Made by a program: the position numbers and the translations under genes
Assembly: GCF_001429285.1 (NCBI RefSeq)
Contig: NZ_LMJJ01000001.1
Span: 130,565-194,564, forward strand
Direction of reading: 5' to 3'
Source of the DNA: Ensifer sp. Root278
GTDB lineage: Bacteria; Pseudomonadota; Alphaproteobacteria; Rhizobiales; Rhizobiaceae
DNA length: 64,000 nt
Shown here: one piece after another, positions 30,421-38,885 of the stretch
Layout: each line of letters starts with the position of its first letter
Numbering within the stretch: position 1 is the first letter of the stretch
Notes under the pieces: generated by a model
Seen by the model: only the letters and a program-made list of their open reading frames with translations
The model's database searches: none
What the model was told of the DNA's origin: nothing

Positions 30421-31377
30421 ATGTCTGAGACGCGTCGCAAGCTGACGACTATCCTATCCGCGGATGTTCAGGACTACACCCGGCTGATGCGTGCCGACGA
30501 GGAGGGCACGCTCGCCACGTTGAAGCGCTATCGCGATGCCATGGGACGGCTCATCGAGGCGCATGAGGGCCGTGTCGTCAACACCTGGGGCGATGGCCTC
30601 ATCGCGGAGTTTCCGAGCGTCGTCGAAGCCGTGCGCGCGGCGATCGACGTGCAGAACGAGTTGGCCGGTCGCAACGAGAAATGCCCCTCGGACGAGCAGA
30701 TGCTGTTTCGCATAGGCATCAATCTCGGCGACGTGATCGCCGAGGGCGACGACCTCTATGGTGATGGCGTCAATGTCGCGGCGCGCCTGCAGGCTTCAGC
30801 ACCCGCCGGTGGCATCGTCATTTCGAATACGGTCTATGACCAGGTGCGCAACAAGGTCGCCGTCGGGTTCGATTTTCTGGGGCCGCTGGAGGTGAAGAAC
30901 ATCGATGGTGGTGTTCCGAGCTACGCCGTGCGCATCGGCACGGCCGATCCCCGCCCGGCAATCGGCATCCAAGGCTTCGGACGTTCCGCTGGTCAAGCGA
31001 GCGGGAATGGCGGCCGATCAGGGGCTGAGGCAAAGGGGGGCGGCGGGGCGGTCGCCGCGGCGAAGCGAGGATCTCTTCCCGTGCTCGCCGTCATCGCCGC
31101 AGGACTGGTCGTGCTGAACCTCCTCACCTGGAACGGGGTGCTCTGGTCCGTTTGGCCATTGCTCGGGCTCGGCATTTTGTCGGGCCTTGCGTGGCTCAAG
31201 GCAAACCCGTGGGTGGATCGCGGCATCGGTGTGCTGGCCCTTTCCGGGCTGGTGCTCCTGACGATCAACGTGCTGACGTGGCATGGAGTGTTCTGGGCCG
31301 TCTGGCCGCTACTCGCCTTTGCTGTCGTCGCCGGTATCCGCTGGGTCACCCGATCGCGCCGCAGTGTTGGTCACTGA
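30421..31377 (+). CDS. Class III adenylate/guanylate cyclase with duplicated C-terminal two-helix membrane domain
   Basis: A 318-residue protein with an N-terminal class III cyclase domain (about 1-170): SADVQDYTRLM with a metal Asp, VVNTWGDGLIAEF with the second metal Asp, and YGDGVNVAARLQ with the transition-state Asn/Arg. A Gly-rich linker follows (about 190-235). Then come four hydrophobic segments arranged as two repeats, each with a LTWxGVxWxVWPLL core (about 253-268 and 301-316), similar to the 2TM/SHOCT-type domain found in other proteins. Product cAMP is likely but not proved. ATG 30421 has GAGG upstream; ATG 30376 would add 15 residues. It is convergent with another cyclase. Confidence 0.85.
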   Translation: MSETRRKLTTILSADVQDYTRLMRADEEGTLATLKRYRDAMGRLIEAHEGRVVNTWGDGLIAEFPSVVEAVRAAIDVQNELAGRNEKCPSDEQMLFRIGINLGDVIAEGDDLYGDGVNVAARLQASAPAGGIVISNTVYDQVRNKVAVGFDFLGPLEVKNIDGGVPSYAVRIGTADPRPAIGIQGFGRSAGQASGNGGRSGAEAKGGGGAVAAAKRGSLPVLAVIAAGLVVLNLLTWNGVLWSVWPLLGLGILSGLAWLKANPWVDRGIGVLALSGLVLLTINVLTWHGVFWAVWPLLAFAVVAGIRWVTRSRRSVGH

Positions 31378-31383
31378 GGCCGC

Positions 31384-33375
31384 CTATACGCTTTCCCCGC
31401 CTTGCGTGCCTTCCGGCTTGGTTGCCGGCATGTCTGCGGCTGCCGGCTCTGCGCCCAGCACCTCATAGATCTCCAACGCAGAGGCGCGGCCCTTCGCCTG
31501 CGCCGAGCCGAGGGGCCGGAAGCGGATAGCGGTGCCGGCATGGGCGACGACGGCGCCGCTCGCCATGATCGTGGTGTCGTAGTTCTTGTTCATGCCTTCC
31601 AGGCGGGAGGCGACGTTCACCGTATCGCCCATCGCCGTATATTGCAGTCGCTCCTTCGCGCCGACATTGCCGACGACGGCGGTGCCGGTATGAATGCCGA
31701 AACGGGTGCGGAACTCCGGAAGACCCTTTTGACGCTGCGCCTCGTTGAAGACACGCAAGCGTTCCTCGACCGCCAGCGCGCACCGACAGGCATGTTCTGC
31801 GTGCTTTTCGTCCGCCGCCGGTGCGTTCCACATCGCGAACACCGAATCGCCGAGGAACTGGATGATCGTTCCGTCGTGTTCTCCGACGGTCTCGCTGAAG
31901 ATGTCGAAATACTCCGACAGCATCGCCACTACATCTTCCGGCGGATATTTTTCGCTGAGCGTGGTGAAGTCGTAGATGTCGGTGAAGAGCGCCGTCACCT
32001 CCTGTCGCCAGGCGGAGCGTCCGCTGAACTGACCGGACTCGATGCCCTTGCGCACCAGTTCCTTGGGCACATAGAGCGCGAAGGTGAAGATCGCGTCTCG
32101 CGCCCGGTTCATGGCCCCGCCGAGCGTGGAGATCTCGCTGACATGCGACGAGACGTCGATGGGCGTCGTGAAGTCGAGATCCTGCAGCCGGTTGGCGCTG
32201 GCCGTCAGCTGGTTGAGCCCCTTGGTGATCAAATGCGCAAGCACCAGCGAAGCGAGCACCGCGAGCGCCACGACCGATCCGGAAATCGCCAGCCCTTGCA
32301 CGAGCGTCTGGTTGGCCTCCGCCATCAGTTCGTCCAGCGGCGCCGCCACCACGGCGCGGTTGCCGGAGAGAAGCAGCGCGGATTCGAGCGGCGTCACCAT
32401 GACGAGATAGGTTCGGTCTCCGACCTCGACGAAGTCGGCCTTGCCGGGCTTAGGCGGATTGAGGCGGATGCTCTGGATCAAGGGATCGCTCTCGGCCTGC
32501 ACGATCGGGCTATCCTTGTCCTTCGCCGCCATGATGCGTCGCATCATCACCAGGTCCGAGTGGATGATCGGACGCCCGACGGCATCGAGGATGAAGGAGA
32601 CGGACCCGGCCGTCAGCCGCTCGCGGGCCAGGAAATCGGTGATCGTATCGAGAATGACGTCCGCGCCGATGACGATCTCCGGATTGCCCCGATGCGCTTG
32701 CGAGATCGTCATGCCCAGCGTTTCGGTGGTGGCACTTTCATAAGGGCCGGTCGAGACCGCGGCCTTTCCGTTGACCGCCGCGCGATACCACGGCCTGGTC
32801 CGCGGGTCGAAGCCGGTAGGTGGCAGCCGCCGCTCGGAAAACTGCGTGCCGTCCTTGTCGAGGAAGAGCACGCGCTGCAGAGACTTGCCGCTCGCATCCT
32901 TTTCCATCGAGCGCACGGCAATGGCAGCACCACGTGGCGCGTCCAGCGCCATGCGCCAGGCGACCTGCTTGAGATCGACCACCTGAAAGAAAGCACCGTT
33001 GGGATAGCCGACATAGACCCCGTCAATATGCGGCGAGCGGGTGATGCCCTCGCGCAGCACCGCCACCTTGTCGTTCATGCGCTCCGGCGGCGGCACGAGG
33101 AAGGAGTTGGCGACCGAGGAAACGAGGTTGACGAGGGCCGAGGTATCGCCCGAGAGCACGCCCAGTCGATCCACGAGGCGGTTCATGAAGCCGCGCATAT
33201 TGGCCTCGGCGTCGGCGATCGCGGCGTTGCGCGAGCGATGATAATCGAGCCCGACGAGTGTGGCCGAGACGACAATCAGCATGGTGACGATGACCAGGCT
33301 GAACAGCGACCGCAGCGAGCTGTTCCAGCCATCGCGTGTTCTGCCTTGTCGAGCACCGGACGCCGTGTCTGCCAT
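31384..33375 (-). CDS. Membrane adenylate cyclase with Cache-like sensor and HAMP
   Basis: A 663-residue receptor-type cyclase. A first membrane helix (about 23-45) precedes a periplasmic region of about 300 residues with a double-Cache look (GVYVGYPNGAFFQV, RPWYRAAVNGKAAVSTGPY). A second membrane helix (about 355-380), a HAMP domain (about 380-430) and a class III cyclase domain (about 470-640) follow. The catalytic domain has FTDIYDFT and FLGDSVFAMW metal sites and GDTVNVASRLEGMN. It should make cAMP in response to an external small molecule. It ends 6 bases from the stop of a second, convergent cyclase gene. Confidence 0.9.
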   Translation of the reverse strand: MADTASGARQGRTRDGWNSSLRSLFSLVIVTMLIVVSATLVGLDYHRSRNAAIADAEANMRGFMNRLVDRLGVLSGDTSALVNLVSSVANSFLVPPPERMNDKVAVLREGITRSPHIDGVYVGYPNGAFFQVVDLKQVAWRMALDAPRGAAIAVRSMEKDASGKSLQRVLFLDKDGTQFSERRLPPTGFDPRTRPWYRAAVNGKAAVSTGPYESATTETLGMTISQAHRGNPEIVIGADVILDTITDFLARERLTAGSVSFILDAVGRPIIHSDLVMMRRIMAAKDKDSPIVQAESDPLIQSIRLNPPKPGKADFVEVGDRTYLVMVTPLESALLLSGNRAVVAAPLDELMAEANQTLVQGLAISGSVVALAVLASLVLAHLITKGLNQLTASANRLQDLDFTTPIDVSSHVSEISTLGGAMNRARDAIFTFALYVPKELVRKGIESGQFSGRSAWRQEVTALFTDIYDFTTLSEKYPPEDVVAMLSEYFDIFSETVGEHDGTIIQFLGDSVFAMWNAPAADEKHAEHACRCALAVEERLRVFNEAQRQKGLPEFRTRFGIHTGTAVVGNVGAKERLQYTAMGDTVNVASRLEGMNKNYDTTIMASGAVVAHAGTAIRFRPLGSAQAKGRASALEIYEVLGAEPAAADMPATKPEGTQGGESV

Positions 33376-33527
33376 TGCGGTTCTCTGCTTCCGTACCGAT
33401 CAACTGGCGACGACCTTAGCGTGCAAGGATGGTCGCATGTGCAAGGAAAGTTAAATGCGATTCCCATAAAACACGTTAACCGGCGGGATGCACGCCCCGC
33501 CGACACCCGCCTCAAAAAATCGCTGGG

Positions 33528-34580
33528 TCAGTTCACCGTCACCGGTTTCGAGCGCATGCGCGCGACGGTTTCCCGCTCGGCCCGCTTGCAGCGCATCGGC
33601 GGCAGGTTGCGGTCCATCAGATCCATGTCCTCGAGCACCATGTCGCCCATCTTCTTGAAGGCGCTGTCGAGCGCGCCGGCGCGGTGGGCGGAGCGCAGGA
33701 AACCTGGCAGGCGGCGAACCGGATGATCGAGCGGTAGCGGCTCTTCCGGAAAGACGTCGCTGGCCGCCACGATATGGCCGCGTGCGACCGCCGCCATCAG
33801 CGCATCGAAATCAACGACGCCGGCGCGGCTCAAGAGGATGAAGGCAGCGCCAGGGCGCATGCGGGCAAAGGCCTTTTCGCCGAGGAAGCCTTCGTTCTCG
33901 CTGGTGACCGATGCGACGACGAAGACGAAGTCGCTGTCGCCGAGGACCGTATCGAGCGATGCCGGCTCGACGCCGTTGTCCCTCAGGATCGAGGCTGGCA
34001 TCCAGGGATCGAAGACGCGGATCCTGGCGCGGAAACCGGAGAGCACGCGGTTCAGCGCCTTGCCGAGATCGCCGAAGCCGATGATGCCGATGTCGGCGCC
34101 GGCGAGAAGCCGCGCCGATCGGTTGCCGTCGCCGCCCCACAGTTCACGGCCTTCGCGGAAGGCAAGGTCGGCGTCGACGATGCCGCGGGCGATGTTGAGC
34201 GCCATGGCAAGGCCGAGTTCGGCGACCGGTTCGGCAAAGACCTGACCGGTGGTCACCACATGGATGCCGCGCGCAAACAGCACCTCGTAGGGTATGTTGT
34301 TGATCAGGTTGCTCTCGACATTGAGGATCGCCCGGAGTTGTCCCATGCGCTGGAGCGTTGCATGATCGAGCGGCGGCTGGCCGATGATGTAGCGCGCTTC
34401 GGACAGGATATCGTCGCTAAGCCCGGCGATATCGTCCGGTTCGGCTTCGACGATCCGGTAACGCTGGTGCAGGTCCTTCAGCGCCTGCGGCGTGAAGATC
34501 AGGTCAAGCGTGCGTGGAGCGGGCGCGCTGATGGCAAGCGGCCGATTGTTGGCCATAATATCGGGCATGGTTCCTCCCAC
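33528..34580 (-). CDS. D-isomer-specific 2-hydroxyacid dehydrogenase
   Basis: A 350-residue NAD-dependent dehydrogenase of the D-2-hydroxyacid family. The cofactor domain shows IGIIGFGDLGKALNRVL (about 165-180), and later come the conserved FILLSRAGVVDFDAL (Arg catalytic region), DVFPEEPLPLDHPVRR with the catalytic Glu, and SAHRAGALD with the catalytic His. N-terminal part lies in the substrate-binding domain. ATG 34568 is an alternative start. The substrate is unknown. It stands alone; repeat copy 3 lies at its start. Confidence 0.88.
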   Translation of the reverse strand: MGGTMPDIMANNRPLAISAPAPRTLDLIFTPQALKDLHQRYRIVEAEPDDIAGLSDDILSEARYIIGQPPLDHATLQRMGQLRAILNVESNLINNIPYEVLFARGIHVVTTGQVFAEPVAELGLAMALNIARGIVDADLAFREGRELWGGDGNRSARLLAGADIGIIGFGDLGKALNRVLSGFRARIRVFDPWMPASILRDNGVEPASLDTVLGDSDFVFVVASVTSENEGFLGEKAFARMRPGAAFILLSRAGVVDFDALMAAVARGHIVAASDVFPEEPLPLDHPVRRLPGFLRSAHRAGALDSAFKKMGDMVLEDMDLMDRNLPPMRCKRAERETVARMRSKPVTVN

Positions 34581-34645
34581 TGCATGTTTCCTTTGATCGT
34601 AACCGATTCAAGGATGAAAACATGCAGCAATTCAAAGTGCTGTAG
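34580..34645. repeat. Rhizobial intergenic repeat, copy 3 (partial, inverted)
   Basis: In reverse orientation to copies 1 and 2: a hairpin CTGCATGTTT...AAACATGCAG-like is followed by CAATTCAAAGTGCTGTAG, the reverse complement of the joint seen in the other copies. The CTACAGCG outer palindrome is missing, so this is a truncated copy. It overlaps the start codon side of the dehydrogenase gene. Confidence 0.75.
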
Positions 34646-34765
34646 GCGGAGGCAGTCCCGCTTCCGTACCGTCAGGCTAGGAAGAAATCCCCGCCTTGCC
34701 AAGCGGCGTGGTCGTCGAGGAGGCAAGCTTGCGAGCAACGCGACGGGCGCCGAGGCACGCCTGCT

Positions 34766-35077
34766 TCAATAGCCGAGGCCGCGTTTCTGGCGATAGAGCG
34801 ACGGCGGCAGGTCGCTGCCCTGGAAGACCGGTCCATCACCGCGGCGGCAATTGTAGATCGTGTCGTAGACGGGGCCGCCGCGGGCCGTCGATTCGAACGG
34901 ATAGTTGCGGTCGACGAAGGTCTGTTCGCAGACGGTATGGTCTCCGCCGCCATTCAGCGGATCCATCTGGCGCACGCCGGGCAGGTCCCGGTAGGTCTGT
35001 GCCGTTGCCGGGACGATGGAGAGCCCCAAAGTCAGCGCGAGGGCCGAAAGGGCGAGAGCGGAGCGAAAAGACGTCAT
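34766..35077 (-). CDS. Small secreted protein, unknown
   Basis: A 103-residue product with a clear Sec signal peptide (FRSALALSALALTLGLSIVPATAQ, cleavage after about residue 27). The mature part of about 76 residues has two Cys (CEQTF and YNCRRGDG) that could form a disulphide in the periplasm. The mature part begins TYRDLPGVRQMDPLNGGGDH. No known domain. It is divergent from the RNase D gene, with about 110 bases between their starts. Function not recognised. Confidence 0.7.
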   Translation of the reverse strand: MTSFRSALALSALALTLGLSIVPATAQTYRDLPGVRQMDPLNGGGDHTVCEQTFVDRNYPFESTARGGPVYDTIYNCRRGDGPVFQGSDLPPSLYRQKRGLGY

Positions 35078-35185
35078 TGTCAGGACTTTCGAACGGGCGA
35101 CCGTCTGGCGGGATACGGTAACGGTATCGCCGGCGCCAAACTTGCGCTATAGGCCACACCACTTCGTTTGATCTGGGGATTTTCG

Positions 35186-35812
35186 ATGGCGAATGCAATA
35201 AGGGTCCATGAAGGCGACATTTCCGCAGCCGATGCTGCGCGCTATACCGGTGCGATCGCCATCGACACTGAAACGCTTGGTCTCATCCCCCGCCGTGACC
35301 GTCTCTGTGTCGTACAGCTTTCGCCGGGCGACGGCACCGCCGACGTCATCCGCATCGCCGCCGGCCAGAGGCAAGCGCCGAACCTCGTCGCCATGCTCGC
35401 CGATCCGGCCCGCCAGAAGATTTTCCACTTCGGCCGCTTCGATATCGCCGTGCTCTTCCACACGTTCGGAGTGACGACGACGCCGGTTTTCTGCACCAAG
35501 ATCGCCTCGCGGCTGACCCGGACCTATACCGACCGCCACGGCCTCAAGGACAATCTCAAGGAAATGCTCGACGTCGACATTTCCAAGCAGCAGCAGTCGT
35601 CCGATTGGGCGGCGGACATCCTCTCGCCGGCGCAGCTCGAATATGCGGCTTCCGATGTACTGCACCTGCATGCGCTGCGCGACAAGCTGACGGCCCGCCT
35701 GCTTCGCGACGGCCGCATGGAGCATGCCGACGCCTGCTTTGCCTTCCTGCCTACGCGCTCCAAGCTTGATCTGCTGGGCTGGGACGAGACGGATATCTTC
35801 GCTCACAGCTGA
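35186..35812 (+). CDS. Ribonuclease D-like 3'-5' exonuclease (short form)
   Basis: A 208-residue DEDDy exonuclease: motif I AIDTETLGL (Asp, Glu), motif II HFGRFDIAVL, and motif III YAASDVLHLHALRDKL with the catalytic Tyr and Asp. It covers only the exonuclease domain and lacks the HRDC domain of full-length RNase D, the usual form for a second, short RNase D in alphaproteobacteria. Expected to trim 3' ends of structured RNAs. ATG 35186 is chosen because GGGGA lies about 6 bases upstream. Confidence 0.88.
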   Translation: MANAIRVHEGDISAADAARYTGAIAIDTETLGLIPRRDRLCVVQLSPGDGTADVIRIAAGQRQAPNLVAMLADPARQKIFHFGRFDIAVLFHTFGVTTTPVFCTKIASRLTRTYTDRHGLKDNLKEMLDVDISKQQQSSDWAADILSPAQLEYAASDVLHLHALRDKLTARLLRDGRMEHADACFAFLPTRSKLDLLGWDETDIFAHS

Positions 35813-35847
35813 GCCGTGATCGCAACGTCTGATCGCTTTGCTTGGCG

Positions 35848-36273
35848 TCAGGGCGTCAGGTACAGGACGACGGCATAACGTGCCGCCTTGCCGATGGCGA
35901 CGAACAGCAGGAATAGCGGCAGCTTCATGCGCAACAGGCCGGCGACCAGCGTCAGCGGGTCGCCGATGACGGGCAGCCAGGAAAGCAGCAGCACCGGCTG
36001 GCCGTAGCGGGCAAAGAGCGCCTCCGCCTTCTGTCGGCTTGCCGGAGAAACCGGAAACCAGCGTCGACCTTCGAAGCGGATCAGGAAGCGCCCCAGCGCG
36101 AAGTTGACGACGGCGCCGAGCACGTTGCCGAGCGTTGCCGCAACGAACAGGGCAGGGCGGCTTGTTTCTCCATGCAAGGCGGCAGCAACGACTGCAGCCT
36201 CCGACATGCCAAAGAGCAGCGTCGCCGACAGGAACGCAGCGGAAAAGACGCCGGCAAGAATTCCGAAATCCAG
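35848..36273 (-). CDS. YqaA family inner-membrane protein, probably CTG start
   Basis: A DedA-related YqaA-type membrane protein with about four hydrophobic helices; motifs include LGNVLGAVVNFALGRFL and LSWLPVIGDPLTLVAGLLRM, the latter a YqaA hallmark. From the first ATG (36207) it would have only 119 residues and lack the first helix. The same frame upstream encodes GILAGVFSAAFLSATLLFG, the missing helix, and the best start is CTG at 36273 with AGGAG 6 bases before it, giving 141 residues, the usual family length. It begins 2 bases after the upstream SelW-like gene ends, so they form an operon. Confidence 0.75.
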   Translation of the reverse strand: MDFGILAGVFSAAFLSATLLFGMSEAAVVAAALHGETSRPALFVAATLGNVLGAVVNFALGRFLIRFEGRRWFPVSPASRQKAEALFARYGQPVLLLSWLPVIGDPLTLVAGLLRMKLPLFLLFVAIGKAARYAVVLYLTP

Positions 36274-36275
36274 GA

Positions 36276-36557
36276 TCAGCTCCTGTCCGTATGGCCGAGA
36301 TCGCGCTCCGGATCGATGATGTCGCGGATGCGCTGTTTCAGTTCCTTGGGACCGGGGAAGCCGCCGTCGCGCTTGCGTTCCCAGACGAGCGCGTCATCGA
36401 CGCGGATCTCGAAATTGCCGCCGGTGCCGGGAATGAGCGCCACTTCGCCGAGCGATTGCCCGAAGGTCTGCAGCAGTTCCTGTGCCATCCAGCCGGCGCG
36501 CAGCAGCCAGTTGCATTGGGTGCAATAGAGGATGGTGATACGCGGTTTCGGATCCAT
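36276..36557 (-). CDS. SelT/SelW/SelH (Rdx) family thioredoxin-like protein
   Basis: A 93-residue protein of the Rdx family with the redox motif CTQC close to the N-terminus (about 11-14, in ILYCTQCNWLLRAGWMAQELL) and the family's GTGGNFEIRVDDALVWERKRDGGFP. In animals the second Cys is often selenocysteine; here it is plain Cys, so no Sec recoding is needed. It probably acts in thiol redox reactions in the cytoplasm; partners are unknown. It is the first gene of a two-gene unit with the YqaA protein. Confidence 0.9.
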   Translation of the reverse strand: MDPKPRITILYCTQCNWLLRAGWMAQELLQTFGQSLGEVALIPGTGGNFEIRVDDALVWERKRDGGFPGPKELKQRIRDIIDPERDLGHTDRS

Positions 36558-36660
36558 CGGCCTGGTCTCTGACGTGTGTCGGGGCGGCGACCATACCGGC
36601 GGCGCCAGGTGGAAACAACTGCGTCGCTCCGCCTCAGATGCTCACGTCCTGCTCACATAA

Positions 36661-36689
36661 TTGTCAACAAATATAGTCATGTTTTTATC
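36661..36689 (+). promoter_or_regulatory. Predicted promoter of the DoxX gene
   Basis: TTGTCA and TTTATC are separated by 17 bases. Downstream, at 36727-36739, is a perfect 13-base palindrome CAATGC-G-GCATTG, a possible regulator site in the leader. Confidence 0.45.
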
Positions 36690-36777
36690 GGGGGATAGCT
36701 TGCTTTGCGCTGCCGTCGCGGCGAGACAATGCGGCATTGCACAAATTGTCGCACCCCAACCGCCGGAGAGGCCATTC

Positions 36778-37233
36778 ATGACCGACGTCACCGCTTCCAG
36801 TTCCCGCCCGCGTACCATCCTGCCGGCGCTGGAAAAAATTTATCTGCCGCTGGATACATCAGCCGAGACGCTGCTGCGTGTTCTGGCGGGTGCCCTGCTC
36901 GCGGTCCACGGCTTCGGCAAGATCACCGATCCCTTCGGCGCGATCGGCATGGTTGAAGGCCTCGGCTTTTATCCCGGTGTCTTCTGGTCACCGCTGCTGG
37001 CTGCGACCGAATTCTTCGGCGGCATCCTGATCGCGATCGGCCTGCTGACGCGCCCGGCTGCTTTCGCCGGCATGATCGTTCTGCTTGTCACAGTCTACTT
37101 CCACGGCATCGTGCAGGGCGAGGGTCTCTTCGGCGCGGAGAAATCCATCCTCTGGGCAGCGATCCTGTTCTTCTTCGCCATCCGTGGCGCTAACAGCCAG
37201 TCGGTCGACGCAAAGCTCGGCAAGCAGTTCTGA
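36778..37233 (+). CDS. DoxX family membrane protein
   Basis: A 151-residue integral membrane protein with four hydrophobic segments (LRVLAGALLAVHGFGKI, GVFWSPLLAATEFFGGILIAIGLL, AAFAGMIVLLVTVYFHGI, SILWAAILFFFAIRG), matching DoxX/SURF4-type proteins. Some relatives are linked to thiol or quinone redox chemistry, but no activity is certain. ATG 36778 follows GGAGAGG. It has its own promoter-like region and a strong terminator, so it is a single-gene unit. Confidence 0.85.
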   Translation: MTDVTASSSRPRTILPALEKIYLPLDTSAETLLRVLAGALLAVHGFGKITDPFGAIGMVEGLGFYPGVFWSPLLAATEFFGGILIAIGLLTRPAAFAGMIVLLVTVYFHGIVQGEGLFGAEKSILWAAILFFFAIRGANSQSVDAKLGKQF

Positions 37234-37254
37234 TCGATCGAACGTTGACTAGGG

Positions 37255-37291
37255 AAACGGGGAGGCGGTGAAGACCGGCCTCCCCGTTTTC
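37255..37291 (+). terminator. Terminator after the DoxX gene
   Basis: AAACGGGGAGG and CCTCCCCGTTTT pair around a loop of about 13 bases with a further weak inner stem; T-rich end. Also usable for the convergent rnk-like gene. Confidence 0.85.
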
Positions 37292-37362
37292 GTTTGGCGG
37301 CACGTAGCGCCCACGCCGCCGGCCTGCCTTCAGAGAATACGCGATTCCGGATGGAAACCGTT

Positions 37363-37776
37363 TCACACTTTTCCTGGAATTGCTTGGGGCGTCACGCTGC
37401 GAATGGTCATGCGGTGGACCTTGCCCGACCGGTCCTGCCAGTCGATCGACTGGCCGACGGAAAGACCGATCAGGGCTGCTCCAACAGGCGTCAGCACCGA
37501 GATGCGTCCGGTCTCGATATCGGCCTCGCCGGGGTAGACGAGCGTCACCTGCTTGGCAAAGCCGTTGTCCGCCTCGAAGGCAACGCTGGAGCCCATCTGC
37601 ACGCTGTCGGCAGGCAGCGCCTCTGGCGCGCCAATGCGGGCGCGGTCGAGCTCTGAGAGCAGCGCTTCGGCCACGTCGGGCACGCGGTCGAGCGCGGAGG
37701 ACGCCAGCGCCGTCAGCCGCTTGTGATCGTCGGCATTGATGATGATGGGGGGAAGTTTCTTGCGGGATGCCGCCAT
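37363..37776 (-). CDS. Rnk/GreA-GreB C-terminal family protein
   Basis: A 137-residue protein resembling Rnk, the regulator of nucleoside diphosphate kinase, with a short N-terminal helical hairpin (about 15-50) and a GreA/GreB-type FKBP-like C-terminal domain (about 60-130: GSSVAFEADNGFAKQVTLVYPGEADIETGRIS, SPVGAALIGLSVGQSIDW-like core). Rnk-type proteins bind RNA polymerase without the long coiled coil of GreA. Start at ATG 37776; the open frame runs upstream to 37818 but lacks a ribosome site. Confidence 0.85.
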   Translation of the reverse strand: MAASRKKLPPIIINADDHKRLTALASSALDRVPDVAEALLSELDRARIGAPEALPADSVQMGSSVAFEADNGFAKQVTLVYPGEADIETGRISVLTPVGAALIGLSVGQSIDWQDRSGKVHRMTIRSVTPQAIPGKV

Positions 37777-38129
37777 GATGTGACCTGCCGTGTTCGGCCG
37801 TGGCGCCCACGGGCGCACTCGGAATCAATTTTCTGGGAATTCGGCGCTCGTTCAGCCGCGTCTAAAATTTCTTCTGCCGACGCGAAAGGCTCCCCTTACC
37901 CGGAGAGCGCAAGCATCCGGGCTGGGGTCAGGTTCCTGCGATCGGGCACACCCGGAAGCAGTGATAGGAAGAAATCGTCGACATCATGATGCCCCAAAGG
38001 TCGGAAAGTTTGACCGGGAAGTCAAGGCCCGTGGCGGAAGCGCAAAGCGCAGGGCGGATCATCGCGCCTCTTGAACAGCGGCCACGCTCGTGTTCAATCT
38101 CGGTTCGCGACGGCGAAGGGAAGGTGACG
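37777..38129. other. Divergent intergenic region rnk-like/amidotransferase
   Basis: A 353-base gap with no gene I can support. It must carry the promoters of the minus-strand rnk-like gene and of the three-gene amidotransferase operon. No clear -35/-10 pair or palindrome stands out. Confidence 0.4.
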
Positions 38130-38885
38130 ATGCGGGTATTGGTGGTTGAAAACATGGCGAAGACCGAGCTCGGCCAGGTGGGCACGGCGCTTCGCGAGGT
38201 CAAGGCGCAGATCGAGATCCACCGCGCCTATCTGGGCGAAACCGTTCCTGCAACGCCCGAAGGTTATGATGCGCTCGTCGTGCTTGGCGGCGAGCAGAGC
38301 GCGCTTGACGATGCCACCTATCCCTATTTGCCTGAACTCGCCGCACTGATGCGCGCCTTCGGGGACAGCGGACGCTCCGTGCTTGGCATCTGCCTCGGAA
38401 GCCAGCTTCTTGCGCGCGCCTATGGCGGGGAAAATCTGCTGGGCGCCGCCAAAGAGTTCGGCTGGTGCCAGATCCAGGTGCGCGGCGAAGGCGCTGAGGA
38501 CCCGGTGCTGTCCAGCGTCGGTGAGAGCTTCCCGATCTTCCAATGGCACGGCGATACCTTCACCCTGCCCGAGGGCGCCGTGCATCTCGCCGAAAACGCC
38601 GTCACCACCCATCAGGCCTTCCGCATCGGCCGCGCCGCCTATGGCACCCAATTTCATTTCGAGGCGGACACCCATCTCGTCGAGGACTGGAACCGTGCGT
38701 TCCCGGATACGATCAACCGGCTCGATCCCACCTGGCTTGCCCGCTATCGTGAGCACGCCGCCCGCCATGGCCGGGAAGCCGATGCTGCCGGCCTGACGCT
38801 GGCGCGCGCCTGGGTGGCGACGATCGGTCGGCGTGTGGGCGCCGCCGCGATCGCGGATCCGGTATTGGAGGAGATGGACAGATGA
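38130..38885 (+). CDS. Class I glutamine amidotransferase
   Basis: A 251-residue glutamine amidotransferase (GATase1) of the stand-alone GMP-synthase-like type. The catalytic Cys lies in [14 protein letters not shown] (about 90), and the His/Glu pair in [12 protein letters not shown] 38130 is chosen because AAGG lies upstream and it starts at the conserved MRVLVVENM. The acceptor of the ammonia is unknown; no synthetase partner is adjacent. Its last bases overlap the next start by ATGA, so it is coupled with the GFA and acetyltransferase genes. Confidence 0.88.
   Translation: MRVLVVENMAKTELGQVGTALREVKAQIEIHRAYLGETVPATPEGYDALVVLGGEQSALDDATYPYLPELAALMRAFGDSGRSVLGICLGSQLLARAYGGENLLGAAKEFGWCQIQVRGEGAEDPVLSSVGESFPIFQWHGDTFTLPEGAVHLAENAVTTHQAFRIGRAAYGTQFHFEADTHLVEDWNRAFPDTINRLDPTWLARYREHAARHGREADAAGLTLARAWVATIGRRVGAAAIADPVLEEMDR

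Noticed and set aside
31402-33726. 774-residue plus-strand open frame opposite the receptor cyclase
   Set aside because: The minus strand encodes a full Cache-HAMP-cyclase protein with its catalytic residues; the plus-strand frame has no start signal or recognisable domain.
36276-36557. Selenocysteine in the SelW-like protein
   Set aside because: The second redox residue is encoded by a normal Cys codon and there is no in-frame TGA, so no recoding is needed.
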